64,000 nt of DNA, taken from contig NZ_LT702999.1 of assembly GCF_900149685.1 (NCBI RefSeq), positions 1,426,001 through 1,490,000 on the forward strand, read 5' to 3'. The stretch is from Erythrobacter sp. Alg231-14 (lineage in GTDB: Bacteria; Pseudomonadota; Alphaproteobacteria; Sphingomonadales; Sphingomonadaceae). Below the pieces are notes generated by a model. It saw only the letters and a program-made list of their open reading frames with translations, did no database searches and was not told the origin of the DNA. This document shows, piece by piece, positions 1 to 7,777 of the stretch (the stretch's first letter is position 1; each line of letters starts with the position of its first letter). The position numbers were made by a program, and so were the translations under genes.

Positions 1-579
1 ATATCTAACCGTGTTCTCAATCTTCGAATGACCAAGCAAGATTTGGATCGCTCGTATGTTGCCGGTTGCTTTGTAGATGATTGACGCTTTGGTCCTTCGC
101 AGCGAGTGAGTACCATACTCGTCGGGCCGCAAGCCGATTGCTTCTACCCACTCATCGACCAGCCTTGCATATTGGCGTGTGCTGAGATGGCGTGCATGAT
201 CAACCCGGCTGGGAAAGACATAGTTCTCGACATCACCCCCTCGAATTTCGAGCCATGCGAACAAACTTTCTCTGGCGTCCTTAGCTATCTCAAATTGGAC
301 TGGCCGCCCTGTCTTGCGCTGAGTGACCGTCGCCCGCGTCCTGACTTCCGGGCCGCTTACCAGATCGCCGATCTTCAACTCCACGAGGTCACAGCCTCGC
401 AGCTTGCTGTCGATTGCTAGGTCAAACAATGCTCGATCCCTAATGCGTTTCTCGCGATCAAGAAAGAACCGGATCGCCCAGATCTGTTTCTGATTGAAGG
501 GGCGCTTAGGACCGATCTTGGCACCGAAGTTCCAAGGAACTCGGTTCTGAGCTGCAGGGTCAAAATGTGAGTATGTCAT
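1..579 (-). CDS. Tyrosine recombinase/integrase, 3' end cut by window edge
   Basis: The complement of 579 to 1 is open throughout and encodes 193 residues of a phage-integrase-family catalytic domain. Visible motifs are the box-I arginine (SKLRGCDLVELKIGDL), the box-II HSLRR, and LLGHS. The codon at 3-1 is TAT in the context ENTVRY, which fits the nucleophilic tyrosine, so only a short C-terminus is missing. The protein starts almost directly with the catalytic domain and has no room for an arm-type/SAM-like N-terminal domain, so it is a short integrase. The ATG at 579 is preferred over an in-frame ATG at 585 because AGGAG (593-589) lies 7 nt from 579 but only 1 nt from 585. The neighbouring serine recombinase cluster and tRNA genes suggest it belongs to an integrated element. 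Family assignment is secure; its target site is inferred. Confidence 0.85.
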   Translation of the reverse strand, partial: MTYSHFDPAAQNRVPWNFGAKIGPKRPFNQKQIWAIRFFLDREKRIRDRALFDLAIDSKLRGCDLVELKIGDLVSGPEVRTRATVTQRKTGRPVQFEIAKDARESLFAWLEIRGGDVENYVFPSRVDHARHLSTRQYARLVDEWVEAIGLRPDEYGTHSLRRTKASIIYKATGNIRAIQILLGHSKIENTVRY

Positions 580-802
580 TTTCATTCTCCTCGGCCGGAA
601 TGGCCTGGGAGAATGTCCGCTTTCGAGCACTAAGATCTCGGATCGCTATGTCTTGAACTGGGGCGCAAAGCTGACATTCCCACTGGACTGTAGCAGCAAG
701 CTGAGCATTGCTGTGCGCATAGAATGCGCCGCGTGAGCCAACGGGCTCAGCGGCTTGGGTCAGTGCAAGGCCGGAAGTTCCAGCTCGCACAGGAGACCCA
801 TG

Positions 803-1042
803 ATGACATCAACGACGAATACACCCCGCAAGACCAAGGCGGCAACCGTCAACCGCATGCTGCGCCGTGTGAAAGGCGCCACGCTGGCAGAGATCGAGAG
901 GGCGACTACCTGGAAGCCGCACAGCTGCCGCGCCTTTTTGAGCGGAGTACGCAATCAAGGTATCACCCTTGCCAAGGAAGAGCGTCCCAATGGCGTGGTT
1001 GCCTACAAGATGTCGGACGAGGCAGGGCAATGCCAAGCCTGA
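803..1042 (+). CDS. DUF3489 domain protein, small helix-turn-helix-like
   Basis: A 79-residue basic protein. Its core, GATLAEIERATTWKPHSCR followed by AFLSG, matches the DUF3489 pattern, a short winged-helix-like fold found next to DUF2924 genes and serine recombinases in alphaproteobacterial integrated elements. A DNA-binding role is inferred from the fold and context and has not been shown. Two tandem ATGs occur at 800 and 803; AGGAG at 791-795 is better spaced (7 nt) for 803. The end overlaps the start of the DUF2924 gene by 13 nt, indicating translational coupling in a three-gene unit with the recombinase at 1469. Confidence 0.75.
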   Translation: MTSTTNTPRKTKAATVNRMLRRVKGATLAEIERATTWKPHSCRAFLSGVRNQGITLAKEERPNGVVAYKMSDEAGQCQA

Positions 1043-1476
1043 GCATCACAGAGCTAGAGACCATGTCACCTGCACAATTGCGGGCGGCATGGCGGGAACA
1101 GTTCAGGAAGCCGGCACCGGCAATTGGTCCGGCACTGTTGCGTCGAGGGCTATCCTGGCAGATCCAGGCACGCGTGCATGGCGGGCTACCTAACTCGACA
1201 AGCAAGGCGATCGACAGGGCGCACTTGATGTTGGAGCGGACCGGATCTGTCACTTCCGAGCGCAGCATATCCATAAAAGCTGGCACACGGCTGGTACGCG
1301 AATGGCATGGCAAGACCTATCACGTACTCGTACTCGACGAGGGCTTCGAGCACGAGGGTCGGCGCTACGAGAGCCTGTCACAGATTGCGCGGGCCATAAC
1401 CGGAGCACACTGGTCCGGCCCCCGTTTCTTCGGCCTGCGCTCACGCTCCCCAAAGAAAGCTGCCGCAGATGGCTGA
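1030..1476 (+). CDS. DUF2924 domain protein
   Basis: A 148-residue protein. It begins SLSITELETMSPAQLRAAW, continues with an RRGLSWQIQARVHGGL segment, and ends in a basic tail after a WSGPRFFGL segment. These are hallmarks of DUF2924, a family that almost always sits just upstream of a large serine recombinase in alphaproteobacterial elements. Its biochemical role is unknown; a recombination directionality or accessory factor is a reasonable guess only. The ATG at 1030 lies inside the end of the DUF3489 gene, and the 3' end overlaps the recombinase start by 8 nt. The open frame runs back to 724, but that extension lacks family similarity and overlaps DUF3489, so the shorter start is used. Confidence 0.8.
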   Translation: MPSLSITELETMSPAQLRAAWREQFRKPAPAIGPALLRRGLSWQIQARVHGGLPNSTSKAIDRAHLMLERTGSVTSERSISIKAGTRLVREWHGKTYHVLVLDEGFEHEGRRYESLSQIARAITGAHWSGPRFFGLRSRSPKKAAADG

Positions 1477-3046
1477 TAAGAAGCGCTGTGCGATCTATAC
1501 GCGCAAGTCGACCGAGGATGGCCTCGAGCAGGACTTCAACAGTCTTGATGCGCAGAAGGAAGCCTGTGCGGCTTACATCCTGAGCCAAGCAGCCGAGGGC
1601 TGGGAGCCGATTGCAGAGCATTACGATGACGGCGGCTGGTCCGGGGGTTCGGTGGATCGTCCTGCGCTCAAACAGCTTCTTGCGGACGTCGAGGCAGGCA
1701 AGGTCGATATCATCGTGGTATACAAGGTCGACCGGCTGACTCGGAGCCTTGCTGACTTCGCCAAGATCGTCGAGGTACTCGACCATCATGAAGCCTCGTT
1801 CGTCAGCGTGACACAGGCCTTCAACACAACCAACTCAATGGGACGATTGACACTCAACGTATTGCTCAGCTTCGCCCAGTTCGAGCGCGAGGTCACAAGC
1901 GAACGCATCCGCGACAAGATCGCGGCGTCCAAGAAGAAAGGCATGTGGATGGGCGGGCCTGTGCCGCTCGGATATCGTCTTGAAGACCGCATGCTTCACA
2001 TTGAACCTCGCGAGACCGAGACGATCCGCTTCATCTTCGATGCCTATTGCAGGCTTCGCTCGGTCCAGCGGGTTGTCGATGCGCTGGACGCGAGGGGAGC
2101 AAGAACCAAGACCCGTATCTACAAAAGCGGCAAGACAGTTGGGGGCGGACCCTTCACGAGAGGCATGCTGGCGCTCATGCTGAAGAACCCGATCTATACT
2201 GGCCGAGTCAGGCACAATGACACGGTCTACGAAGGGCAGCACGAGGCGATCATCCCGCTAGAACAGTTCGAGCTGGTCCAGTCCATTCTCAAGGAGAACA
2301 GGCGCAATCATCACCTTGGCAACCGCGCAACGAACCCGAGCTTACTGGCCGGCCTCATCAGCGATCCCGATGACCGTCCAATGTCGCCAAGCCATACGAC
2401 GAGAAGACATCGGCGCTATCGCTACTACAAGACCCGCTTTCTACCTGGCGATACAAGGAGCACGCCATGGAGTGTGCCTGCAGGAGAGCTCGAGAAGGCG
2501 GCCGTCCGCCTGACAGCCCAGTGGCTGCGATCGAACGGCGAAGGCGATGCTGTCGACATTGCTGCGAGAGGAGAACTGGCGACAGACCTCAAGGCGATGC
2601 CAACGGCCGACCTGCGCGCAATCCTGTTGGAGCATGACCTCCAGTTCAAACTCGCAACAGACAAGCTGGTTCTCCGCAACGGAGAAGGGACACTTCACAC
2701 AGCTTTACCGACCAAGCTTGTCTCGCATGGAGCCGAGAAAAAGCTGCAGTTGCCGCCCGACGGAAACGCAGCGCCCAACAATCCCGACCCGGTTCTTATG
2801 AAGCTTTTAGCCCAGGCGCGCGCCGCGCAGCGCATGATTATTCATGGAAGCGAAGAGCCTGTCGTTGCAAAGTACAGCAAGCGTCACCTCTGGCAACTTC
2901 TCAGGATCGGATGGCTCGCACCTGATATCACGACGGCGATTGTCGAGGGGCGCCAACCGGTCAGCCTGACAGGGCGTCAATTGTTGCGCGCAGCAGCCTT
3001 GCCACTCGACTGGGCAAGCCAGCGCGCGTTTCTCGGGTTTACCTGA
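1469..3046 (+). CDS. Large serine recombinase
   Basis: A 525-residue resolvase/invertase-family recombinase. The N-terminal catalytic domain (about 1-150) has the nucleophile S14 in the IYTRKST motif, the YKVDRLTRS motif and a FEREVTSERIRDK helix. The recombinase domain follows (about 170-270; GYRLEDRMLHIEPRE onward). Where many family members carry a Cys-containing zinc ribbon, this one reads LAGLISDPDDRPMSPSH without cysteines, as in an alphaproteobacterial subgroup. Such enzymes cut and rejoin att sites without host factors. It is translationally coupled to DUF2924 upstream and ends 206 nt from the 3' end of the tRNA-Thr gene. Function is confident; whether it or the tyrosine recombinase mobilises the element is unknown. 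Confidence 0.93.
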   Translation: MADKKRCAIYTRKSTEDGLEQDFNSLDAQKEACAAYILSQAAEGWEPIAEHYDDGGWSGGSVDRPALKQLLADVEAGKVDIIVVYKVDRLTRSLADFAKIVEVLDHHEASFVSVTQAFNTTNSMGRLTLNVLLSFAQFEREVTSERIRDKIAASKKKGMWMGGPVPLGYRLEDRMLHIEPRETETIRFIFDAYCRLRSVQRVVDALDARGARTKTRIYKSGKTVGGGPFTRGMLALMLKNPIYTGRVRHNDTVYEGQHEAIIPLEQFELVQSILKENRRNHHLGNRATNPSLLAGLISDPDDRPMSPSHTTRRHRRYRYYKTRFLPGDTRSTPWSVPAGELEKAAVRLTAQWLRSNGEGDAVDIAARGELATDLKAMPTADLRAILLEHDLQFKLATDKLVLRNGEGTLHTALPTKLVSHGAEKKLQLPPDGNAAPNNPDPVLMKLLAQARAAQRMIIHGSEEPVVAKYSKRHLWQLLRIGWLAPDITTAIVEGRQPVSLTGRQLLRAAALPLDWASQRAFLGFT

Positions 3047-3252
3047 AACTCCTCGACTCACTCAGAGCCTGCAACTGGTGGCACGATTCTGGGCCCTTGA
3101 GACACCGGGCCTATTCAAGGGCAATACAGCGGGGCAAATTCGTCTCTGCGAAGAGGCGTTAGCCCGCAAGCGCGGACAAGCCTCAGAAATATCGCAGGTA
3201 AAAAGGGCGTAATCAACGCAAATTGGGTCCGGGCGATTGCATGTAGAAAGGG

Positions 3253-3328
3253 TGGTGCCGCTTAGAGGACTCGAACCTCTGACCCCATCATTACGAATGA
3301 TGTGCTCTACCACCTGAGCTAAAGCGGC
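3253..3328 (-). tRNA. tRNA-Thr (anticodon CGT)
   Basis: Read on the minus strand, the sequence starts GCCGCTT and ends AAGCGGC plus discriminator A and an encoded CCA, forming a perfect 7-bp acceptor stem. The anticodon loop is TTCGTAA within a CATCA/TGATG stem, so the anticodon is CGT (Thr, ACG codons). The T-arm contains GGTTCGAGTCC. Length is 76 nt. Its 3' end faces the recombinase cluster at 1-3046, the usual geometry for an element inserted at a tRNA 3' end. Confidence 0.96.
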
Positions 3329-3378
3329 GTAGACGCGCGGGCTTCGAATTCGAAAGCACCCTTGCGCAATCAAGAAAG

Positions 3379-3452
3379 TGGAGGCCCGAGCCGGAATCGA
3401 ACCGGCCTTCACGGATTTGCAATCCGCTGCGTAACCACTCCGCCATCGGGCC
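3379..3452 (-). tRNA. tRNA-Cys (anticodon GCA)
   Basis: On the minus strand it begins GGCCCGA and closes with TCGGGCC, then T and an encoded CCA. The anticodon loop is TTGCAAA between GGA and TCC stem bases, giving anticodon GCA. The D-arm (GGCGGAGTGGTTACGCAGC) and T-arm (GGTTCGATTCC) are canonical. Length is 74 nt. It lies 50 nt upstream of tRNA-Thr on the same strand, so the two may share a transcript. Confidence 0.96.
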
Positions 3453-3618
3453 GAGCCGCCTCACTACAAGGCGGAAGCGGCGCACTAGCGATTCGCGGAG
3501 GTAAAGGCAATGCAGGTTTCGCATCTAAATCGTTCGATGATCGATTGGCGCCTAAATTCCGAGGCTTTCTAGCATCTGAGTCTGGACCGCGCGCAAAGGT
3601 TTGGGCACAGGTCTTCGC

Positions 3619-4398
3619 ATGACAATTTCCAGTTTACTCGAACCCATCACAGGGAAATCCGGCCCGGCTCGACTCAATCACGCCAACGATTGGATGCAGG
3701 GGCGCACAATGTATGGCGGCGCCAGCGCATTGATTGCATTCACTCAGGCCAAGCGCGCCTTTCCCGACCTTCCCCCTTTGCGCGGCGCTCAGGTTGGGTT
3801 TGTGGCCCCCTTGGGCGAAGACATTGAACTGTCGGCCGAGATTGTCCGCCAAGGGCGCAACGTTACCCAGATCCGCAGCGAAATTTACAGCGACGGGAAA
3901 GTGGCTCTAACGGCGTTCTGGTTGTTCGCAGCCGAGCGGGAGGCCAACGCCGAACGCCCTGCTGATACGCTTGAACCTTGGCCCGGTGCGCCATCGGACA
4001 ACGAAGTGGCGATGGGCGGACAGGGGCCGTCCTTTATTCAGAACAATTTCGAGATTCGCTTTGGTCAATCAAAGGATGTCGATCACGGCGCAACGATCCG
4101 CCGGTGGGCGCGATTGACGGAGGACCATGAATTGGACCCGGTCAGCAAACTTGTGTTGATGGGTGATGTCATGCCGCCTGGTGCCATGCGGATCATGAAA
4201 CGAATGGGACCGATCAGTTCGGTCAATTGGTCATTCAACATCCTAGATCCGGAAACGCGTTCGCAAGACGGATGGTATCTGGCCGAAAATGCCAGCCAAC
4301 ACGCCGCAGCAGGCTATTCATCGGAACGGCTGCGGATGTGGGACACCGAAGGCCGCCAAGTTATTGACGGCCTCCAATGTGTGGCAGTGTTTGGCTAA
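3619..4398 (+). CDS. Acyl-CoA thioesterase family protein (double hotdog)
   Basis: A 259-residue protein resembling TesB-like/thioesterase-superfamily proteins: an N-terminal half with the MYGGASALIAF segment after a DWMQGRTMYGG turn, and a second half with WARL and DVMPPGAMRIMKRMGP. It probably hydrolyses acyl-CoA thioesters in the cytoplasm; substrate chain length cannot be read. A TTG at 3601 extends the frame by six codons, but the ATG at 3619 fits the family start better. It is convergent with the enoyl-CoA hydratase gene (20 nt between stops), so the two are neighbours in acyl-CoA metabolism but not one operon. Confidence 0.75.
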   Translation: MTISSLLEPITGKSGPARLNHANDWMQGRTMYGGASALIAFTQAKRAFPDLPPLRGAQVGFVAPLGEDIELSAEIVRQGRNVTQIRSEIYSDGKVALTAFWLFAAEREANAERPADTLEPWPGAPSDNEVAMGGQGPSFIQNNFEIRFGQSKDVDHGATIRRWARLTEDHELDPVSKLVLMGDVMPPGAMRIMKRMGPISSVNWSFNILDPETRSQDGWYLAENASQHAAAGYSSERLRMWDTEGRQVIDGLQCVAVFG

Positions 4399-4418
4399 GC
4401 CGACGCGCGTAGGGTCGG

Positions 4419-5237
4419 TCAGACGTCTTCGAATTTGGGCGCGCGCTTTTGCATGCCCGCCATCACCGCTTCCATCTGATTCTTGGTGCGCATGATGGCG
4501 TGTTGCTCGATGCTTTCTTCAAGCAAAATGCCATCTGTATCCCGCTCAATCATGCCAGCCGACAGGCGCTTTGCCCCGCGGATGGCATGAGGGTTTCGAT
4601 TGGCAATGTCGGTTGCGATGGCCGTTGCGCGGCCATGCGGATCCTCGTCAACATATGTCGCAAGGCCCAACGATTGAGCCTCAGCGCCCGAAAATTCACG
4701 GTTGGTGTACACCAGTTCGCGCAGCACATCGTCACGGATCAATCCACGCCACAAGGCATAGCCGCCCATATCGGGCACCAAACCCCATTTCAGCTCCATA
4801 ATCGCCATGCGTGTATCGGGATGGGCGATACGGATATCCGCGCCGCTTGCGATTTGAAGACCGCCGCCAAAGCACACACCATGCAGCGCGGCGATGACCG
4901 GGACCGCCAGTTTGCGCCATTGCGTCGCGACCTGTTGGAACTTGTTTGAATTGCCATAGGTGCGTTCGGTCAAATCAGGTTCATCGTTGCTCGGTGTGCC
5001 TCCCAAGCTGGTTATGTCCAAACCTGCGCAAAAGGCGCGACCTTCGCCGGAAAGCACAACTACGCGAACACCATCGGCTTTTTCCAAAACCGATCCCGCT
5101 TCAATAATGCTTGCGAACATATCCGGGTCGAGCGCGTTCATTTTGTCGCCGCGGGTTAGGCGGACCTGAGCCACGCCATCTTCTCCCAATTCGATCGAAA
5201 CGCGATCATTGCCGGGCATCAACTGGGTTACGGACAT
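4419..5237 (-). CDS. Enoyl-CoA hydratase/isomerase (crotonase) family protein
   Basis: A 272-residue crotonase-fold protein. The oxyanion-hole segments are visible as GEGRAFCAGLD (about 68-78) and ALHGVCFGGGLQIASGADIRI, and the family's WGLVPDMGG segment follows. It likely hydrates or isomerises an enoyl-CoA in fatty-acid or related degradation; the exact substrate is not readable. The open frame extends upstream to 5498, but that part overlaps the winged-helix gene at 5332. The ATG at 5237 has a GAGGAAAA ribosome-binding site and gives the standard family length, so it is taken as the start. Confidence 0.88.
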   Translation of the reverse strand: MSVTQLMPGNDRVSIELGEDGVAQVRLTRGDKMNALDPDMFASIIEAGSVLEKADGVRVVVLSGEGRAFCAGLDITSLGGTPSNDEPDLTERTYGNSNKFQQVATQWRKLAVPVIAALHGVCFGGGLQIASGADIRIAHPDTRMAIMELKWGLVPDMGGYALWRGLIRDDVLRELVYTNREFSGAEAQSLGLATYVDEDPHGRATAIATDIANRNPHAIRGAKRLSAGMIERDTDGILLEESIEQHAIMRTKNQMEAVMAGMQKRAPKFEDV

Positions 5238-5331
5238 ATGCTTTTCCTCAAAATCAAACGGGTTTCGATACGAAACTGGCGCAAGGAACAGCGCGTGTCC
5301 AGTCGCGATTACGCAAAAGCAATTGCGATTT

Positions 5332-5727
5332 TCAGGTCGGCGTCTCGCCTGACAAGGTGAATTCACTGGGACCCGGTGGGGCATCAAGATAATAGCCGCC
5401 ATCAGGGTGGGTCGCGAGAATTTTGGACAATCCGAACGCGCCAAGTTTGCTGCGCACACGCGCGACGTGCACCGCAACACTGTTCGTTTCAGGCTCAAAG
5501 TCTATGCGCCAAACGTCGGCCAACAATTCGCGGCGAGTCATCGGCACGCCGGGTTGTTGCGCAAGCCGCCACAACAATTCGAATTCGCGCGGGTGAAAGC
5601 CCAGCCAACGATCATCCACACGGCCGTCACGATGAAACAGGTCAAGCGTTACATCACCCGCTTCGCGAAAGCGCGAAATCAAGGAATCGTCGTCCGGGAA
5701 CATGTGTTTTGCAGCTATTGAATTCAT
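5332..5727 (-). CDS. Stand-alone OmpR/PhoB-type winged-helix protein
   Basis: A 131-residue protein made almost only of a Trans_reg_C winged helix: FHPREFELLWRLAQQPG, TRRELLADVWRIDFEPETNS, VHVARVRSKLGAFGL and HPDGGYYL match the wing and recognition-helix pattern of OmpR-family regulators. There is no receiver domain, so it is not a phosphorylation-controlled response regulator by itself; it may be driven by abundance or by partners. Its ATG overlaps the stop of the RadC-like gene upstream by 4 nt. It is the last gene of a five-gene minus-strand operon (7678-5332) headed by another HTH protein. DNA binding is confident; targets are unknown. Confidence 0.8.
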   Translation of the reverse strand: MNSIAAKHMFPDDDSLISRFREAGDVTLDLFHRDGRVDDRWLGFHPREFELLWRLAQQPGVPMTRRELLADVWRIDFEPETNSVAVHVARVRSKLGAFGLSKILATHPDGGYYLDAPPGPSEFTLSGETPT

Positions 5728-6143
5728 AGTTTGCCCCCGGCTCGCATCGAATAGACAGCGTCATGAGTGAAAATGAGATGATCGAGCAGCTTGATATCCA
5801 AACCTTTGGCCAGCGTGTTCAGCCTGCAGGTTGAATCAATATCAAACTGGCTGGGCCGGCAACTACCAGAAGGGTGATTGTGCGCGATCACCATGCCGCT
5901 GGCGTCAAATGCGAGCGCATGCGTGAACAATTCTCGCATTCGAAACGACAGACTACCCAGACGCCCCTGACCCAAAGGGGCATCACCAACAAAGCCCTGC
6001 TTTTCGTCCAAGAATACGGCGTGAAAGCGTTCCAATCGGTCCTTCGAAGACAAAACCATTGAGCGCAAATATTCAAGAATTGCCCGCTCGCGCGGGTCGA
6101 CTTCTGTAGTCCGAAGCAGCGCAATTGAGGAAAGATCAATCAC
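5724..6143 (-). CDS. RadC-like JAB/MPN domain protein
   Basis: A 139-residue protein corresponding to the C-terminal JAB (MPN+) domain of RadC/UPF0758. The metal-binding JAMM pattern appears as VIAHNHPSG followed by PSQFDIDST, with an upstream Glu in FLDEKQGF. Full RadC proteins (about 220 residues) also carry N-terminal helix-hairpin-helix segments, which are absent here. The RadC role in DNA repair is disputed, so a metal-dependent peptidase or nuclease activity is only family-based inference. Both ends overlap neighbouring genes by 4 nt, so it is embedded in a tightly coupled operon. Confidence 0.8.
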   Translation of the reverse strand: MIDLSSIALLRTTEVDPRERAILEYLRSMVLSSKDRLERFHAVFLDEKQGFVGDAPLGQGRLGSLSFRMRELFTHALAFDASGMVIAHNHPSGSCRPSQFDIDSTCRLNTLAKGLDIKLLDHLIFTHDAVYSMRAGGKL

Positions 6144-6712
6144 GTTAAATCGTCACGCCAAGACTTTTTGGCATCGCCTGCAAAATTTGCGGCGGTGATC
6201 TTTGGATTCGAGAACAACGACAACTTGTCAGGGGTGCCGGTAACCCGCCAATCGCGATACGCGCCGAAGCGGCGTCTGCGCAAGATATGTCGAATTAAAC
6301 CAACGGCCAGCAACAGAAGTTGAATCCAACTGGGTGCAATGACCATGACGGCATATCCCAGCTGAGAAATCGGTTCTGCGATCCCTTTCGCAAGATGCGC
6401 AGACACGGCCAACACTTGCATCGCGGCTATCCACAAAGTGTAATTGCGGTTCGCATAAAGCGCGATCGCGATCCAACAAACTGCAGCCAAACCATCAACC
6501 GATGCGTAGAAAGCGTCGACATTGGCTAAGAAACGCCCTCTATCGTCAAGCAGAGCGAAGAGTTCATGCAGCACTTCAAACAGCAGCAACCACGTAATCG
6601 CGACCGCTCGCTCGGGACCTGCCCCCCAGATGAGAGCACAGATACAGATTGTCCATGCAAGGACATCTTGCAGGATTACGCGGAAGTCCCAAGCGAGCAG
6701 ATCAACGATCAT
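6140..6712 (-). CDS. Multi-pass membrane protein of unknown function
   Basis: A 190-residue hydrophobic protein with about five predicted membrane segments (around residues 15-30, 38-55, 72-88, 92-108 and 120-142), then a basic cytoplasmic tail (RRRRFGAYRDWR) and a polar C-terminus. No family is recognised. It lies 8 nt downstream of the 108-residue unknown gene and overlaps the RadC-like gene by 4 nt, so it is co-translated with the regulatory operon 7678-5332. No strong Shine-Dalgarno sequence precedes the ATG, which fits translational coupling. Confidence 0.6.
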   Translation of the reverse strand: MIVDLLAWDFRVILQDVLAWTICICALIWGAGPERAVAITWLLLFEVLHELFALLDDRGRFLANVDAFYASVDGLAAVCWIAIALYANRNYTLWIAAMQVLAVSAHLAKGIAEPISQLGYAVMVIAPSWIQLLLLAVGLIRHILRRRRFGAYRDWRVTGTPDKLSLFSNPKITAANFAGDAKKSWRDDLT

Positions 6713-6720
6713 GGGAGGTG

Positions 6721-7047
6721 TTAGTCGACCAGTTCTGGCGTCGAATCAACAGCCATCGCGACGAGGGGTGTTTCATTTTCGGGGCCCAGTTTCTCAACAC
6801 CGATTTTGTTCAATTCTGCGTGGACCCGCAAAAGACTTGTCGACATCGACAATGCCTGCCCTTCCGCTTGGTTTAGTCGCAACAATGCGCGTTGACCTGC
6901 GTCGACTTCGGCGTTGGGATTTTGTCGGGCGGTGAGCATTGCTTGCTTCAATCGGGTGAAGGCAATCATCGATTCATCGGCGAGAGCTTCGGCTTCGCGG
7001 ATCAGTTTGCGGATGTTCTGTGCGTCAGATTTCATGCGGTCGGTCAT
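6721..7047 (-). CDS. Small helical protein of unknown function
   Basis: A 108-residue protein with a long amphipathic helical region (RKLIREAEALADESMIAF, then LKQAMLTARQNPNAEV and RALLRLNQAEGQALSMST). It has no signal peptide or membrane segment and no recognisable family. The open frame extends to 7134 but would overlap the upstream HTH gene; the ATG at 7047 is preceded by GGAG at suitable distance. It is the second gene of the minus-strand operon, 31 nt after the LuxR-type gene. It could be a partner or adaptor of the regulators; nothing in the sequence proves this. Confidence 0.55.
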   Translation of the reverse strand: MTDRMKSDAQNIRKLIREAEALADESMIAFTRLKQAMLTARQNPNAEVDAGQRALLRLNQAEGQALSMSTSLLRVHAELNKIGVEKLGPENETPLVAMAVDSTPELVD

Positions 7048-7078
7048 AAGGGCAACTCCGATAACGCCCCCATACCCG

Positions 7079-7678
7079 TTAGGGGGAATTTTGTTCGTTA
7101 GCCGGGCCAGCAATCTGCGCGTCCAACGCCTCACTAATTGTCAATGCAGCCGTCACCGTCAAAACCACAGCGGCCAAAAAGACAAACGCAATCAACATGA
7201 TTGCGGCAAGGCGAAACAAAACAGCGTGTTCACCGTCGAGCACCCGGGCAACGACCCTTGGTTCTCCCGGGCGCAACCAAGGCGCCTGGTCAACCAATGG
7301 CATAACGTCGCTCATCACGAGTTCGCCCGGGTCGTTGTCCATTGCTGTTTCTTTGATTTCGGCGTGACCGGGCACCTGATTTTTGTTGTATACAGGTTCA
7401 CTGTAGCCCTTCTGTTTCTCATTATCCTTCTGAGAATTAACGGAATTATTTTCATCAACCAGTGGGGTTTTGGCACGATTTTCGGCCCGGTGGCGCTCCA
7501 CAAGCTCCCCGAGATTCTCCGCGTCATAGATATCCTTAAGGGCGCGAATGTGCTGATTGATTCGAGTCTCAGAAACGTTGAGCTCTTGTGCAATCACCTT
7601 GATCGGAGTTCGCCGATCGATTCGCTCCATCACCGCACGCTGTCGTTCTGTCAGCGGCCGCGACGTTGAGGATGACAT
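7079..7678 (-). CDS. LuxR-type HTH protein with C-terminal membrane anchor
   Basis: A 199-residue protein. Residues about 8-65 form a GerE/LuxR-type helix-turn-helix (PLTERQRAVMERIDRRTPIK, VIAQELNVSETRINQHI). A charged linker of about 90 residues follows. A single hydrophobic helix near the C-terminus (VLFRLAAIMLIAFVFLAAVV) should anchor it in the inner membrane with the HTH in the cytoplasm. There is no receiver or autoinducer-binding domain, so it resembles a one-component membrane-bound regulator. It heads a five-gene operon that also holds a lone winged helix and a RadC-like domain. HTH and TM calls are strong; signal and targets are unknown. Confidence 0.78.
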   Translation of the reverse strand: MSSSTSRPLTERQRAVMERIDRRTPIKVIAQELNVSETRINQHIRALKDIYDAENLGELVERHRAENRAKTPLVDENNSVNSQKDNEKQKGYSEPVYNKNQVPGHAEIKETAMDNDPGELVMSDVMPLVDQAPWLRPGEPRVVARVLDGEHAVLFRLAAIMLIAFVFLAAVVLTVTAALTISEALDAQIAGPANEQNSP

Positions 7679-7777
7679 GAAACCCTCCTTTATTCTTGGC
7701 CCACCGCCGAGAATGCGCTTCTTAGCAGTGTGCTCCGCATTCCCAGCAATAAATAACTATCGACCTATATACATTCA

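Noticed and set aside
560-790. 76-residue minus-strand ORF overlapping the integrase start
   Set aside because: It overlaps the integrase reading frame and its ribosome-binding site in another frame and has no family features.
724-1029. N-terminal extension of the DUF2924 ORF back to 724
   Set aside because: The extension overlaps DUF3489 in another frame and shows no similarity to the family; the ATG at 1030 gives the normal length.
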